Positions 17,193-27,147 are shown, numbered from the stretch's first letter. The stretch: DNA of 64,000 nt from Pseudomonadota bacterium (GCA_023412495.1 JAEYNP010000013.1:62001-126000), one strand, 5' to 3'. Translations and numbers: made by a program. Notes: generated by a model not told the origin, from the sequence alone.

Positions 17193-18023
17193 ATGAAGAC
17201 ATTGCACCTGAAAACATCGACGGAATGCAGACTTGACGAACATAGAATTTCGGGGGAGCCGTTTTTTCTTCCTCGGTCCAATGAGATCGAGATCGGTCTC
17301 GCCGCCAGTGAAAATATGTTCCCCCTCCTCCTCAAAGGCCCCACAGGCTGCGGCAAGACGCGGTTCATGCAGTACCTGGCCTGGCGGCTGAACAGACCGC
17401 TGATAACCGTATCGTGCCACGACGATCTGTCGGCCGGCGATCTGGTTGGTCGCTATCTGGTCAAGGGCTGCGAAGCCATCTGGCAGGATGGCCCGCTCAC
17501 CCTTGCGGTCAGGGCCGGGGCTATCTGCTACCTGGATGAGATAGTCGAGGCGAGAAAGGACACCACCGTCATCATTCATCCGTTGACCGACGATCGCCGG
17601 GAGTTGCCCATCGAGAAACTCGGCATTCTGTACAACGCTCCCCCTCAGTTCATGCTGGCCGTCTCCTACAACCCCGGCTACCAGAGCGTCCTCAAGGATC
17701 TCAAGCCTTCCACCAGGCAGCGCTTCGTCTCCTTGAACTTCGACTACCCTGAAGCTGAGCTGGAGCAGGAGATCGTGATACGGGAAACCGGCATCGACCG
17801 GGCGCTCGCCGTACAACTGGTGAAACTCGCCACCATGACCAGAAGCCTTAAGGAGTCAGGCCTGGCGGAAGGCGCCTCCACCCGTCTGATCATTCAGACG
17901 GTTCGGTTGATCCAGTCGGGAATCGATACGGTGAGTGCGTGCCGGGTCGGGATGATCGAAAGCCTGACCGACGATCCCGAGCTCCTAACGGCGCTGGATG
18001 AAATGATCCTTTCCATCTTTTGA
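17193..18023 (+). CDS. MoxR-type AAA+ ATPase, NorQ/CbbQ family
   Basis: A 276-residue AAA+ ATPase with Walker A GPTGCGKTRF, Walker B ICYLDEIVEA, a sensor region VSYNPGYQS and the CbbQ/NorQ C-terminal helical domain. Family members pair with a VWA-domain partner to insert metal or remodel a target enzyme (NO reductase for NorQD, Rubisco for CbbQO). The partner is the next gene, 48 bases downstream. The ATG at 17193 is preferred because GGAG lies nine bases upstream; an ATG at 17178 lacks a site. The usual client genes (norCB, cbbLS) are not in this window. Confidence 0.85.
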   Translation: MKTLHLKTSTECRLDEHRISGEPFFLPRSNEIEIGLAASENMFPLLLKGPTGCGKTRFMQYLAWRLNRPLITVSCHDDLSAGDLVGRYLVKGCEAIWQDGPLTLAVRAGAICYLDEIVEARKDTTVIIHPLTDDRRELPIEKLGILYNAPPQFMLAVSYNPGYQSVLKDLKPSTRQRFVSLNFDYPEAELEQEIVIRETGIDRALAVQLVKLATMTRSLKESGLAEGASTRLIIQTVRLIQSGIDTVSACRVGMIESLTDDPELLTALDEMILSIF

Positions 18024-18071
18024 GAAAGGTTCAAGGGTCTGAGGGACTCCCTGTCATGGGAGCTGAAGAAA

Positions 18072-20285
18072 ATGCTCGAACTCGGAGAACAAAAGAAACG
18101 ATTTTATGCGAGCGTCCTTCCCGCCAGGCCAAACGAATGGGAAGTTGATGAAGTCTTCGAACATCTCGTCAACCTGCCGTCAGAATCACGCGAAGTCCTG
18201 CTGAGCCAGGTCGAGACCATCTGGCCGGTCAGCCACAGCCTGTGCTTCGCCTATCTCACCGAAGGGAAAACCGCCCTTCAGCTCTTTCCCGCGGCGCTCA
18301 TACCGGAATGGGTCCGGCAGATACTCGGGGTCTATGAAAAAAAAGGCCTGGTCGGTGCGCGGACGTTCATGGCCGATATCGACAAGTACTTTCTCGGGCC
18401 GATGCGTGGCGAGGCCGGTGTCGGGCTGGCCGAGGTGGCCCCGATTCTGCTGCCATATATTCGGGGTGTTTCCGGCCTCAGCCTGAATCTCGAAAGCGCG
18501 GCGGTCCCCGGCACCGACACCAGCACCATCTACCTTCCCGAACAGATCGACCTCTTCCCGGAAAGGGACAAAAACGTCCTGCTCTACAAGATGATCGTGT
18601 CCCTGCAGTGGGGTCAGATTGCTTCAGGTATCTATAAAGATAATGCCACCGTCAAAGAGTGCGGCCAATACCGGGATCCGCTCATGCGATATCCCGACAG
18701 AATACTGGCGGAAGACCTCCTTGCCGCCTTGCAGTTCCGCAAGGTTTATGCATTTCTGGCAGCCGAGCTTCCGGGACTGATCCGCCAGGGAGGCGGGCTC
18801 TGCGAACAGCTGGTAATGAAGATAGAACCGCAGGATTTCGACGAACGATGCAGCGCCTTGCAGCGCTTCATATTGCGAACCCCCGCCGGCGGAAAAGAGG
18901 CGGATCGGCCGGCCGACGTCAGCAGTTTTGATCTCCTGCCCGAGGTCTACAACGATTTTTCAAAACTCGCCGGCTCATACGATCTCGGACCGGCAGCCGT
19001 CCTTCTCGGTGAATTCAACTTTTCGAGAGCCGGAGAAGCCATCCGGCTGCGACGGAAAGAGGAAAAACAGCAATTCATTGCGATGCTTGCGGCGTTTCTT
19101 GAAAATGGGCAAATGAAGCATCCTACGCCCAGCAATGAGGGGAAAAAGCCGGAAACTTCGCTCGCCGATATTCTTACCCTTCTGCAGCAGGCATCGGCCC
19201 CGGAGAAGGCGGAGAGAAAGAACTCGATCCTCCTCGACAATGAAGGAATGGAAATCCCCGAGGCCTTGGCTGCGTTGACCAGGAATATTATCAAAGACTT
19301 CGGAAGGGTTCCTCAAGCATACGTGCAAGCTGCCGCCGGCATGGCCGGCGGAGGGGTGAACCGCGAGCAAAGCGAGGCTAGGGGCGAGACGGCTCCGGTG
19401 CAGTTACCCACGGACAAGACCTATTCCTATGACGAATGGGATTACCGAAGAGGCGGATACCGGGCCGACTGGTGCACCCTCGAGGAGAAATCACTCTCCC
19501 CGGTGCGCTCGGGATTCGTCGCCGCGAGCCTTGAAAAATACGGGCCGCTGCTCAAGAAATTGCGCCGGCAATTCGAGTCGCTGCGCACCACCGACCGCAT
19601 CGTCCGCCGGCAAAGGGACGGCGACGATATCGACCTCGATGCCCTGATCGAAGCCTTGGGAGATTACCGGGCGGGCTTCGTCCCCTCCGACCGTCTTTTC
19701 ACCCGTCTTCTGCGCGACGAGCGCGAAATAACGGCCATGTTTCTGGTTGATATGTCCAGCTCGACGGAAGGATGGGTCAGCGTCGCCTTGAAGGAAACCC
19801 TCGTCCTGCTGGCCGAGGCCCTCGAGATGGTCGGGGATCGTTATGGAATTTACGGTTTTTCCGGGATGCGACGGTCAAGGAGCGAACTCTTCCACATCAA
19901 GCATCCCGAGGAGCCGTACGGGACCGTCGTCCAGCAGCGGATCGCCGCAATCATGCCCAGGGATTACACCCGCATGGGACCGCCGATACGTCACATGACC
20001 AGAAAACTGCTCGAATCGCCGGGAAAGATCCGGCTGCTCATCGTGATTTCCGACGGCAAGCCCGAAGATTACGACGACTATAAAGGCCAATACGCCATAG
20101 AGGACACCAGGAAGGCGCTTTTGGAGGCCAAAGGCGTCGGGGTTCACCCGTTCTGCATCACCATCGACAAATCAGCCCATGAGTACCTGGCCCATATGTT
20201 CGGGCCGCGCAATTACATCTTCGTGAGCGACGTGAATTCCTTGCCGGTAAAAATGGTCCACATGTACCGCCTGCTCACCAGTTAG
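18072..20285 (+). CDS. NorD/CbbO-type VWA-domain protein
   Basis: A 737-residue partner of the preceding AAA ATPase. The first 500 residues are mostly helical. The C-terminal VWA domain (about 545-737) shows the metal-ion site DMSSST, the Thr in YTRMGPPIRH and the Asp in ISDGKPEDYDDY, followed by the NorD/CbbO hallmark AIEDTRKALLEAKGVGVHPF. It probably bridges the ATPase to a client enzyme in the cytoplasm. It lies 48 bases after the AAA gene in one operon. Its TAG stop is formed by the first bases of a TTAGATGGGGTCAAATC repeat array. Confidence 0.85.
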   Translation: MLELGEQKKRFYASVLPARPNEWEVDEVFEHLVNLPSESREVLLSQVETIWPVSHSLCFAYLTEGKTALQLFPAALIPEWVRQILGVYEKKGLVGARTFMADIDKYFLGPMRGEAGVGLAEVAPILLPYIRGVSGLSLNLESAAVPGTDTSTIYLPEQIDLFPERDKNVLLYKMIVSLQWGQIASGIYKDNATVKECGQYRDPLMRYPDRILAEDLLAALQFRKVYAFLAAELPGLIRQGGGLCEQLVMKIEPQDFDERCSALQRFILRTPAGGKEADRPADVSSFDLLPEVYNDFSKLAGSYDLGPAAVLLGEFNFSRAGEAIRLRRKEEKQQFIAMLAAFLENGQMKHPTPSNEGKKPETSLADILTLLQQASAPEKAERKNSILLDNEGMEIPEALAALTRNIIKDFGRVPQAYVQAAAGMAGGGVNREQSEARGETAPVQLPTDKTYSYDEWDYRRGGYRADWCTLEEKSLSPVRSGFVAASLEKYGPLLKKLRRQFESLRTTDRIVRRQRDGDDIDLDALIEALGDYRAGFVPSDRLFTRLLRDEREITAMFLVDMSSSTEGWVSVALKETLVLLAEALEMVGDRYGIYGFSGMRRSRSELFHIKHPEEPYGTVVQQRIAAIMPRDYTRMGPPIRHMTRKLLESPGKIRLLIVISDGKPEDYDDYKGQYAIEDTRKALLEAKGVGVHPFCITIDKSAHEYLAHMFGPRNYIFVSDVNSLPVKMVHMYRLLTS

Positions 20286-20360
20286 ATGGGGTCAAATCGT
20301 TAGATGGGGTCAAATCTTTATCCTTTTAGATGGGGTCAAATCTTTATCCTTGACAAGACG
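20282..20360. repeat. Three tandem TTAGATGGGGTCAAATC units
   Basis: Three near-identical units, growing in length: TTAGATGGGGTCAAATCG, then the same plus TTTATCCTT, then the same plus TTTATCCTTGACAAGA. A single copy lies at 55874-55905 and a diverged pair at 60049-60098. The first unit provides the stop codon of the NorD-like gene. Units of this GGGGTCA type are often seen near REP-associated tyrosine transposases, but none is in the window. Confidence 0.8.
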
Positions 20361-20377
20361 TCTGTCCCCCGCGAACA

Positions 20378-21325
20378 CTACCGCTTCACGGCGTGAACCT
20401 CAACGAACCGGATCGTCCGTATCATAGCCTTCCTCGAGAACAGGATGGTCATATGACTATGAGGAAGTCGCTCGATCGGGGGATGTCCCCAGGCCTTCCA
20501 GAGTTCCTCCACCCGTGCCGGTGGGACAAACAGGTCGTGAAGCCCTTCTATCAGCAGCAGGTTTTGCCGGTCCATCAGAGGACAATGATCGGTGAGATTC
20601 AAGCCTCGAAGGGGGAGATCCCGGCCGGCGAGGCTCCGGCGAATCGGGGCGCAGAATTCGAGTTCCTGAATCGCGAGGTCCATGCGCACGACGGGCGTCA
20701 TCAGGACCGCCCAGGACAGCCGGTCATCATGGCAGGCAAGCAACCCCGCCAGCCAGGCTCCGAGGGAAATCCCCCAGACCCCGACAGGACCGCAGCCCTC
20801 CTGCTTCAGCCACCCGATGAGGGCCTGTACGTCGGCGAGTGCCTGACGGGTCGACCGGACCATAGCGGACAAATCCGGCGAAATGAAATCGTTCCCCGGA
20901 CTGCAGGGGGCCCGCCGTTTGCCATGACAGGGAAGATGAAACGAGAGAAGGCTTATGCCCATCCGGTGGAACCGGCGTGCCAGCAGCGGAAACAACAGCC
21001 GGTAGCAGTTCTCCCCGTTCCAGCCGTGCAGCATGATCATCGCGGGGCGATTTCGCCAATCCTCGCCGCACCGGTGGAATTCACCGTGAATGCGGCTGCT
21101 TTCCGGAGCGACTCCCGGCATGGGAGAATCGCAGGAGAAACCGTGTTTGCCTGAAAAACAGATATGCTCCGGCGGCCTCCCGTCATAGAAGAAAACGGGT
21201 TCCTCGACAACCGCCAGCGCCTGCGCGGGGCTCTCCCTCCCCACCCGACTCTCCAGCCGCAACCGGGCCATCCAGATCACAACCCGGTCGATGAACCGTA
21301 CAATTGGGGGGGCCACTTCAAACAC
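20378..21325 (-). CDS. Alpha/beta hydrolase
   Basis: A 315-residue alpha/beta-hydrolase fold protein. The oxyanion segment is MIMLHGWNGENCY, the nucleophile elbow GVWGISLGAW, the acid probably Asp in LLIEGLHDLFVPP and the base His in LPHSHMTILF. An esterase or acyl-hydrolase activity on a hydrophobic substrate is likely; the substrate is not predictable. The GTG start has AGGAG five bases upstream. It is convergent with the NorD-like gene. Confidence 0.75.
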   Translation of the reverse strand: MFEVAPPIVRFIDRVVIWMARLRLESRVGRESPAQALAVVEEPVFFYDGRPPEHICFSGKHGFSCDSPMPGVAPESSRIHGEFHRCGEDWRNRPAMIMLHGWNGENCYRLLFPLLARRFHRMGISLLSFHLPCHGKRRAPCSPGNDFISPDLSAMVRSTRQALADVQALIGWLKQEGCGPVGVWGISLGAWLAGLLACHDDRLSWAVLMTPVVRMDLAIQELEFCAPIRRSLAGRDLPLRGLNLTDHCPLMDRQNLLLIEGLHDLFVPPARVEELWKAWGHPPIERLPHSHMTILFSRKAMIRTIRFVEVHAVKR

Positions 21326-21697
21326 AGAGGCTCCTGGTTTGGCTGCGGAAGGACATCCACCAGATTTTGGCCTTCCTTCCGGTGATCCTGTACAAAGATG
21401 AAATCATGGGATTACCGATTATGTTGCCGGAGAAGAGGATAATCATGCAAAGGGCCCCGCCGGTAGGCACCCAGCCCGCATTAGCCTATCATTGTTGTGC
21501 CACCTCTTATTCTGTGCATTCTTTGCGAAGAAGGTTAGCTTTGCGGGAGCAAATGCGAAGTCTTTTCCGGAGAAACCCACCAGCATTGCCTCAAGGAATG
21601 GTATGAGCAAGAAGTCATTGTTACTCCATTGACAAGAAACAAGACAAGCTTATCCTCAATATTCGAATCCACGCTACATTGAAGGAAATCAAACATC
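21326..21697. other. Intergenic stretch, nothing recognised
   Basis: Divergent promoter region between the hydrolase and lipid kinase genes. No family-like frame and no clear regulatory palindrome were seen. Confidence 0.4.
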
Positions 21698-22570
21698 ATG
21701 TGTGCCCAAGCACTTATCCTGATCAATTATCAGTCGCGTCACGGCAATGACGAAATCGATCCTGTGCTGGAAATTTTAAAAACTTCCGGCATCGAGCCGA
21801 AACTGCATCGTTTCCATGGAATCGAAGAAGTATCCCGGACAATATCCGCCCATCGCGACCGTCTGGACCGCATCGTCATCGGAGGCGGGGACGGGACCCT
21901 GAACGCCGGTATCAGAAGCGTCTTGGAAAGCGGATTGCCTCTTGGCATTCTGCCCATGGGCACTGCCAACGACCTGGCGAGAAGTCTGCGGATTCCATTC
22001 GACCTTCGAGACGCAGCTCGTGTCGTGGCGGGCGGCAAAATAGAACGGGTGGATATCGGCGTCGTCAACGACACCTATTTTTTCAACGCCGCGAGTATAG
22101 GCCTCGCTGTAAAGGTGACCCGCATGCTCGACCCGGGAACAAAGAGGAGATGGGGAGGCCTAGCCTATGTGATCGCCTTGCTGAAGGCTTTCAGGCAGAA
22201 CAGATCCTTCCGGGCCCGGGTAGTCTGTGACGGCAGGACCGAAATCCTCAGCTCGATCCAGATAACCGTCGGCAACGGCAAACATTACGGCAGGGGCATG
22301 TCGGTGAGGGAGGATGCCGAGATCACGGATCACCTGCTGCACTGCTACAGCCTCAAGCCCCAGAGTTTCCTGGCATTGCTCAAAACCGCGCCTTCCATCT
22401 ATACAGGAACATTCCAAGAGCGGGACCCGGTACAGCTCATGGAAGGCAGCCGGATCGACATTGCCACCAGGAGATCGATGGCGATCGATATCGACGGTGA
22501 ACTCATCGGCCGGACTCCCGCCAGTTTCTCCATCAAGCAAGCGGCCTTACCGGTCATCGTACCGGGGTGA
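21698..22570 (+). CDS. Diacylglycerol kinase-like lipid kinase (YegS/BmrU type)
   Basis: A 290-residue DAGK-catalytic-domain protein. It has the ATP-binding VIGGGDGTLN motif, LGILPMGTANDLARSL, and the C-terminal VGNGKHYGRGM plus IDIDGELIGRTP strands. Members phosphorylate diacylglycerol or related lipids and sit at the inner face of the membrane. AAGGAAATC precedes the start. It ends two bases before the convergent end of the giant hybrid kinase gene, so the two transcripts must overlap or share an end. Confidence 0.85.
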   Translation: MCAQALILINYQSRHGNDEIDPVLEILKTSGIEPKLHRFHGIEEVSRTISAHRDRLDRIVIGGGDGTLNAGIRSVLESGLPLGILPMGTANDLARSLRIPFDLRDAARVVAGGKIERVDIGVVNDTYFFNAASIGLAVKVTRMLDPGTKRRWGGLAYVIALLKAFRQNRSFRARVVCDGRTEILSSIQITVGNGKHYGRGMSVREDAEITDHLLHCYSLKPQSFLALLKTAPSIYTGTFQERDPVQLMEGSRIDIATRRSMAIDIDGELIGRTPASFSIKQAALPVIVPG

Positions 22571-22572
22571 TC

Positions 22573-25500
22573 TCACACCAACTCCCGCCGTCTCGAGTCC
22601 AGCACCCGGCTGAGGGTTTCACGCAACCCTTCCATATCGTAGGGTTTGGACAGGGCATCGACGAAGCCGAACCGGCGATAATCGGCAACGACCGGATCAT
22701 TGGCGTAACCGCTCGAGACGATAGCCTTGAGGCCCGGGTCGAGATTGCCGAGGATCTTCACCACCTCCCTGCCCCCCATACCCCCCGGGATGGTGAGATC
22801 GAGGAAGACCGCATCGAACGGCTGCCCTTTGGCCAGCGCCTGTTTGTAGAGCTCGACGGCGCTGATCCCGTCGGCGGCGAGGGTCACCTGGCAGCCCATC
22901 ATGGACAGCATGTCGCGGGCGACTTCCCGGAGCATCTCTTCGTCGTCCATCACCAGCACTTTGCCGGAGTTCCGGGTCGGTTCGTCCGTCCTCACGCAGG
23001 CGGATTCGGCCTCGATCACCGCCGGCAGCAGCATGCGGACCGCGGTTCCCTTACCCACCATGCTGTCGAGGGAGAGATAGCCACCATGCTTCTTCATGAT
23101 GGAATAGGCGATGGTGAGCCCTAACCCCTTGCCCTTCTGGGCTCCCATGCCGGCCGTGGTAAAATAGGGATCGAACACTTTGGAAAGATGCTCGGGCATG
23201 ATGCCGCTGCCGGTGTCGATGAACTCGATGGCGACATAGTCCCCCGTGGCGATCGGCAATTCGGCCATTTCCGGATTCTCTTCCCGGTTGCAGTTGCGGA
23301 CCCTCACGGTGAGCTTGCCGCCCTCGGGCATCGCCTGTTTGCTGTTCTCGATGATATTGTGCATCGCCTGGCGGATGTGGCTTTCATCGACACTGACCCG
23401 GTGCGGCTCGTAGTCGATGGCGAAATCGGCCTGGACGTTCGAACCGGAAAGGGAGAGTTCCACCGCGGACCTCGTAAGGGCGGCGATATCCACGACCTGT
23501 TTCACCGGATCCCCGCCGGAGGAAAAGGTGATGAATTTCTGGGTGAGATCACTGGCGCGGTGAACCCCCTGTATCGCCCGGTCCAGCTCCTCCGCACAGG
23601 TTGTCCCGAGCTTCGTTCTGGCAATGCTGATATTGCCCACGACGACCGTCAAGAGGTTGTTGAAGTCATGGGCGATGCCACCGGCCAGCACGCCGATCGA
23701 TTCGAGCTTGCGGCTCCGCAGCAGTTCCTCCTCCACCCGCTCACGCTCCCTGATCTCCTTCTGCAGGTTGAGGTTCATTTCCTGGTATTTTCTGGTCCGC
23801 TCGTCGACCAGATGTTCGAGGTGCTCCCGATACAGCCGCAGTTGCTCGCTGGCCTCCTTCTTCGTCGAGATATCCTCCATCAGCCCTTCGATACACTGCC
23901 TTCGGCCGTCTTCGTCATGGATCACGGACAGGTTGACGGACAGCCAGATCTCCCGGTTGTTTTTCGTTTTCACCCGGAGTTCGCAGTCGGTGACGGAACC
24001 CTTCTTCAGGAGACGCACCAGGAGGGCTCGCCGCTGCCGGGCCGTCAAGACGATCCGATCTCGAATATCCGTCAGTTCCGCCTGCAGTTCCTCGGCCCCG
24101 GCAAAGCCCAAAATGGCCGCCGCTGCCGGATTGGCGCTGAGAATGGTCCCATCCGGAGCCAGTTGGAAGATGCCGAAGATCGCGTTCTCGAAGATGGAAC
24201 GGTAGTTGTTCTCGGCCTTCCTGACATCGAGATAGGCGTTCTCCAGTTCGCGGTTGAAGTTGGTCAATTGGCGGATACGGACGAAATAAAAGAGGCCCAG
24301 AAGTGAAAAAACCACGGCTGCGGCGAGGGAGTAGAACCACCACGTTTGCCAGAACGGGGCCCCCACGTGGACGGTCAGCACGGCCGGTGTCTCGCTCCAC
24401 ACCCCGTCATTGTTCGAGGCCAGGATCTCCAGAGTGTAGGTGCCGCCGGAAAGCCCGGAATACCGGCCGAACCGCCTGTTGCCGGCAAAATACCAGTCGC
24501 TGTCCCAGCCGTTCAGCCGATACTTGTACTTATTCTTGAGCGACTGTGAAAAATTGAGGCCGACATATTCGAACTCGAAATAATTGTGCCGCCAGTTGAG
24601 GGTGATCTCTTCTATCTTGCCGACCCTGAATGGGGAAACCAGCTGATCGCCGCCCTGGGAGAGCTGCGACAGCCGTACCGGGGGAGGCGTGATGTTGTGC
24701 TTGAGCCCGGCCGGATCGAAGCTGTTCGCTCCGCCCAACCCGACAAACCAGAGCCTGCCGTCTCGGGCCTTGATGGCGCTGCAGCCGAAGAGACTGAAGC
24801 TGTCGCCTTGCAGGCCATCTTCGCGGGTGTAGTTATGCAGCACCTTTTCCTGCAGCGGATCGAAGACGAAGAGCCCCTCGTTCGAGCCCAGCCAGAGGTT
24901 GCCTATGTCATCCTGGACGATGGCCCTGATGGACCGGGTGGTGAAGCCATGTTCCTGCCCGAAGCGGAAAAATGCGCCGGAAGCCGGATCGAACCTGTTC
25001 AGCCCGCGGTCGGTGCTCACCCAGTAGTTGCCGTCCCTGTCGAGGAAGATGTCGTTGACCACGTCGCCGCTGATGCTGTGCGGGTCCTGCGGATCGTGGA
25101 CGTAGCGGCCGAATGTCTCGCTGCGGGGGTCGAAGTGGTACAGCCCTCCCTGGGTCTGGACCCAGATGGTGCCAGCGCCGTCCTGAAGCAGGGTTTGCAC
25201 ATACTCGTTGCCGAGCCCCTGCGGATCATTCGGCTTGCTCTTTATCTCCTTGAATATACCTGTTTTCTTATCGAAGCTATAGAGCCCGTACCCTTCGACG
25301 CCGAACCAGAAGCGGCCGGGATTGGAGGCGTCCTCGATGATCTGCCGGGCAGTGTTGTTGGCATGGGGATTGCGATAGCGCTCGACGACGATGCCCCGCT
25401 CCCGGTCAAAGAGGTTCAGATAGCCGTCGTCGGTGGCCACCCAGAAGTCGCCATCGCTGTCCTCCAGCACCGAGAAGGCATAATTGTTCCAGAGGGCCCG

Positions 25501-26742
25501 GGGGTCGTCGGGGTCGACGGTGAAGGTCGACCAGGTGCCGGTGGCGCGGCCGAGACGGCTGAGGCCCAGCTGTCCGCCGGCCCAAATGTCGCCGCGGCTG
25601 TCCTCGTAGATGCTGGCCAGCCCGCTCAGCGCCCTTGTTTCCGGGACATCCGGATCCGCCCGGTGCAGGTCGAACCGATGGCTGAAGGGGTCGTGCTTGT
25701 TCACCGTTCCCGTGTTCTCCGGGACCCAGAGAATGCCGGAGCGGTCCTCGAAGCAGGTGAGGACGATGTTGCCGCTGAGAGTGCCGTCTTTTTTAGGGTT
25801 GTGGGTGTAGAGGACGAACTTCTCCCGCGCACGGTCGAATTTCTCGAGACCGACGCTGGTGGAGAAGCTTCGCCCCAGCCAGAGGTTGCCGGCCCGGTCC
25901 TCGGTGATGGAGAAGACCTCGTTGTGGGCAATGGCCCCCGGTAGATCGGGGTCTCGGATATAGGCGGAAAAGGTTTCATCCTCTTCCCGGTACCTGTTCA
26001 AGCCGCCTTCGCCCGTACCCACCCAGATGACGCCGTCCCTGTCCTCGTACACCGTATAGACCACCCCTTTGCCCAGCGATCCTTTCCGGCCGGGATCGTA
26101 AAGGAAGCGGGTGAACCTTCCGGTCTTCCTGTCATAACGGTCCAGCCCCCTGGCCGTGCCGATCCAGACCCTGTCCCGCCGGTCGGTCATGACCGTCCAG
26201 ACGTCGTTGCTGGAGAGAGTTGTCGGGTCTGCCGGATCGTGCCGGAAAGGGACGAAGCTGTCCCGGCTCTTTTCGTAGCGGAAAAGCCCGTTGCGGGATG
26301 CAATCCAGATCCCGCCGTCGCGGTCTTCAGCGATGAGGCGCGGAGCCCAGTTGAAGGCCTTGCTGCCGATGCTGCCGGGCTTCGGGGCGGGCTGGAACTT
26401 CCTGATCGAGCCGTCGCTCTTGTCGTACCGGTCAAGGCCCGAGAGCGTGACGATCCAGATCAGCCCCTCGCTGTCCTCGAAGACGCTGGGAACGAAGTTC
26501 GAGGTGAGGCCGTCCTCGCCCTCGGAGAAGATGAATTTTTCATAACCGTCGTAGCGGATGAGGCCGCCGGTAGTGGTAAACCAGAGAAAACCCTCCCGGT
26601 CCTGCATGATCCCCATATTATACGAACCGGTATGGAAAACCTGTTCGAACCAATAGTCCCCCTGGTCGGCCCTGCCGACCGCAGACCACAACAGGAGCGT
26701 GAGGAAGGTGACCACCGTTATGGGACGGGCAAGCGGCATCAT
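22573..26742 (-). CDS. Giant hybrid sensor kinase with double beta-propeller, PAS, kinase and receiver domains
   Basis: About 1389 residues. A signal peptide or signal anchor (TFLTLLLWSAVGRADQG) leads into about fourteen two-component-regulator propeller repeats (pattern DRDGxxWVGT...LNRYD) and a Y_Y_Y immunoglobulin-like domain. A membrane helix follows (about 780-800, YSLAAAVVFSLLGLFYFV), then a PAS domain, HisKA (AGGIAHDFNNLL), HATPase (GSGIMPEHLSKVFDPYF) and a terminal receiver (FLDLTIPGGMGG; phospho-acceptor Asp). This is the periplasmic sensor layout of Bacteroidetes HTCS proteins, but it ends in a receiver rather than an AraC domain. The ATG at 26742 lacks a strong ribosome-binding site. 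The frame runs upstream into repeat copy C, which is judged non-coding. Confidence 0.88.
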   Translation of the reverse strand: MMPLARPITVVTFLTLLLWSAVGRADQGDYWFEQVFHTGSYNMGIMQDREGFLWFTTTGGLIRYDGYEKFIFSEGEDGLTSNFVPSVFEDSEGLIWIVTLSGLDRYDKSDGSIRKFQPAPKPGSIGSKAFNWAPRLIAEDRDGGIWIASRNGLFRYEKSRDSFVPFRHDPADPTTLSSNDVWTVMTDRRDRVWIGTARGLDRYDRKTGRFTRFLYDPGRKGSLGKGVVYTVYEDRDGVIWVGTGEGGLNRYREEDETFSAYIRDPDLPGAIAHNEVFSITEDRAGNLWLGRSFSTSVGLEKFDRAREKFVLYTHNPKKDGTLSGNIVLTCFEDRSGILWVPENTGTVNKHDPFSHRFDLHRADPDVPETRALSGLASIYEDSRGDIWAGGQLGLSRLGRATGTWSTFTVDPDDPRALWNNYAFSVLEDSDGDFWVATDDGYLNLFDRERGIVVERYRNPHANNTARQIIEDASNPGRFWFGVEGYGLYSFDKKTGIFKEIKSKPNDPQGLGNEYVQTLLQDGAGTIWVQTQGGLYHFDPRSETFGRYVHDPQDPHSISGDVVNDIFLDRDGNYWVSTDRGLNRFDPASGAFFRFGQEHGFTTRSIRAIVQDDIGNLWLGSNEGLFVFDPLQEKVLHNYTREDGLQGDSFSLFGCSAIKARDGRLWFVGLGGANSFDPAGLKHNITPPPVRLSQLSQGGDQLVSPFRVGKIEEITLNWRHNYFEFEYVGLNFSQSLKNKYKYRLNGWDSDWYFAGNRRFGRYSGLSGGTYTLEILASNNDGVWSETPAVLTVHVGAPFWQTWWFYSLAAAVVFSLLGLFYFVRIRQLTNFNRELENAYLDVRKAENNYRSIFENAIFGIFQLAPDGTILSANPAAAAILGFAGAEELQAELTDIRDRIVLTARQRRALLVRLLKKGSVTDCELRVKTKNNREIWLSVNLSVIHDEDGRRQCIEGLMEDISTKKEASEQLRLYREHLEHLVDERTRKYQEMNLNLQKEIRERERVEEELLRSRKLESIGVLAGGIAHDFNNLLTVVVGNISIARTKLGTTCAEELDRAIQGVHRASDLTQKFITFSSGGDPVKQVVDIAALTRSAVELSLSGSNVQADFAIDYEPHRVSVDESHIRQAMHNIIENSKQAMPEGGKLTVRVRNCNREENPEMAELPIATGDYVAIEFIDTGSGIMPEHLSKVFDPYFTTAGMGAQKGKGLGLTIAYSIMKKHGGYLSLDSMVGKGTAVRMLLPAVIEAESACVRTDEPTRNSGKVLVMDDEEMLREVARDMLSMMGCQVTLAADGISAVELYKQALAKGQPFDAVFLDLTIPGGMGGREVVKILGNLDPGLKAIVSSGYANDPVVADYRRFGFVDALSKPYDMEGLRETLSRVLDSRRRELV

Positions 26743-26848
26743 GTTCAGGCGAGCACCGGCCAGGTAAGGTTGAGAATTTCCAGCTTCTCTTGCATTTTCG
26801 CTCCTCGGACGGGATCCTGCCGTGGGTTTTCGATTAAACTTCCCTCCT

Positions 26849-26988
26849 AATGCGGGCAGACGCCCGCAGCCCAAGGGTTGTTATCCCCTCCCACAGCAGA
26901 GGGACTCTTTTCAGTACCCCCTTGAGGGTATAAGTACCTTCGCGAAATCATTCTTAAAAAACAAGAAATGAATTTCTAAGGTACTAAT
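26849..26988. repeat. Palindromic intergenic repeat, copy C (modules 1 and 2)
   Basis: Module 1: TGCGGGCAGACGCCCGCA hairpin, CCCAAGGGTTG, ATCCCCTCCCACAGCAGAGG hairpin. Module 2: ACTCTTTTCAGTACCCCCTT and the inverted pair GTACCTTCGCGAAAT / AATTTCTAAGGTAC. It lies upstream of the giant kinase gene and 250 bases before the sigma-54 promoter at 27242. Confidence 0.8.
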
Positions 26989-27147
26989 GCTTCGCTCTTT
27001 TTTATATCGCGGACGTTCCTGCGAGGCAAGGAAATGTCTTCATACTTTCAAACCAGTCGACATTCGCATCGATCCTCCATAGCTGCCGTTGGGTTCCGGC
27101 TCGGTCTACTCGTTCCCGTGAATAATGCAACCCTTAAACAGCACAAA

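Noticed and set aside
24586..25944. 452-codon open frame on the plus strand
   Set aside because: Antisense to the beta-propeller region of the giant kinase; the long frame is a by-product of high GC and repeated codons in the real gene, and it has no ribosome-binding site or family motif.
26743..26874. N-terminal extension of the giant kinase frame beginning MGCGRLPALG
   Set aside because: The extension is a translation of palindromic repeat copy C; the same peptide start (MGCGRQPALG) appears at repeat copy E at 39396 on the minus strand.
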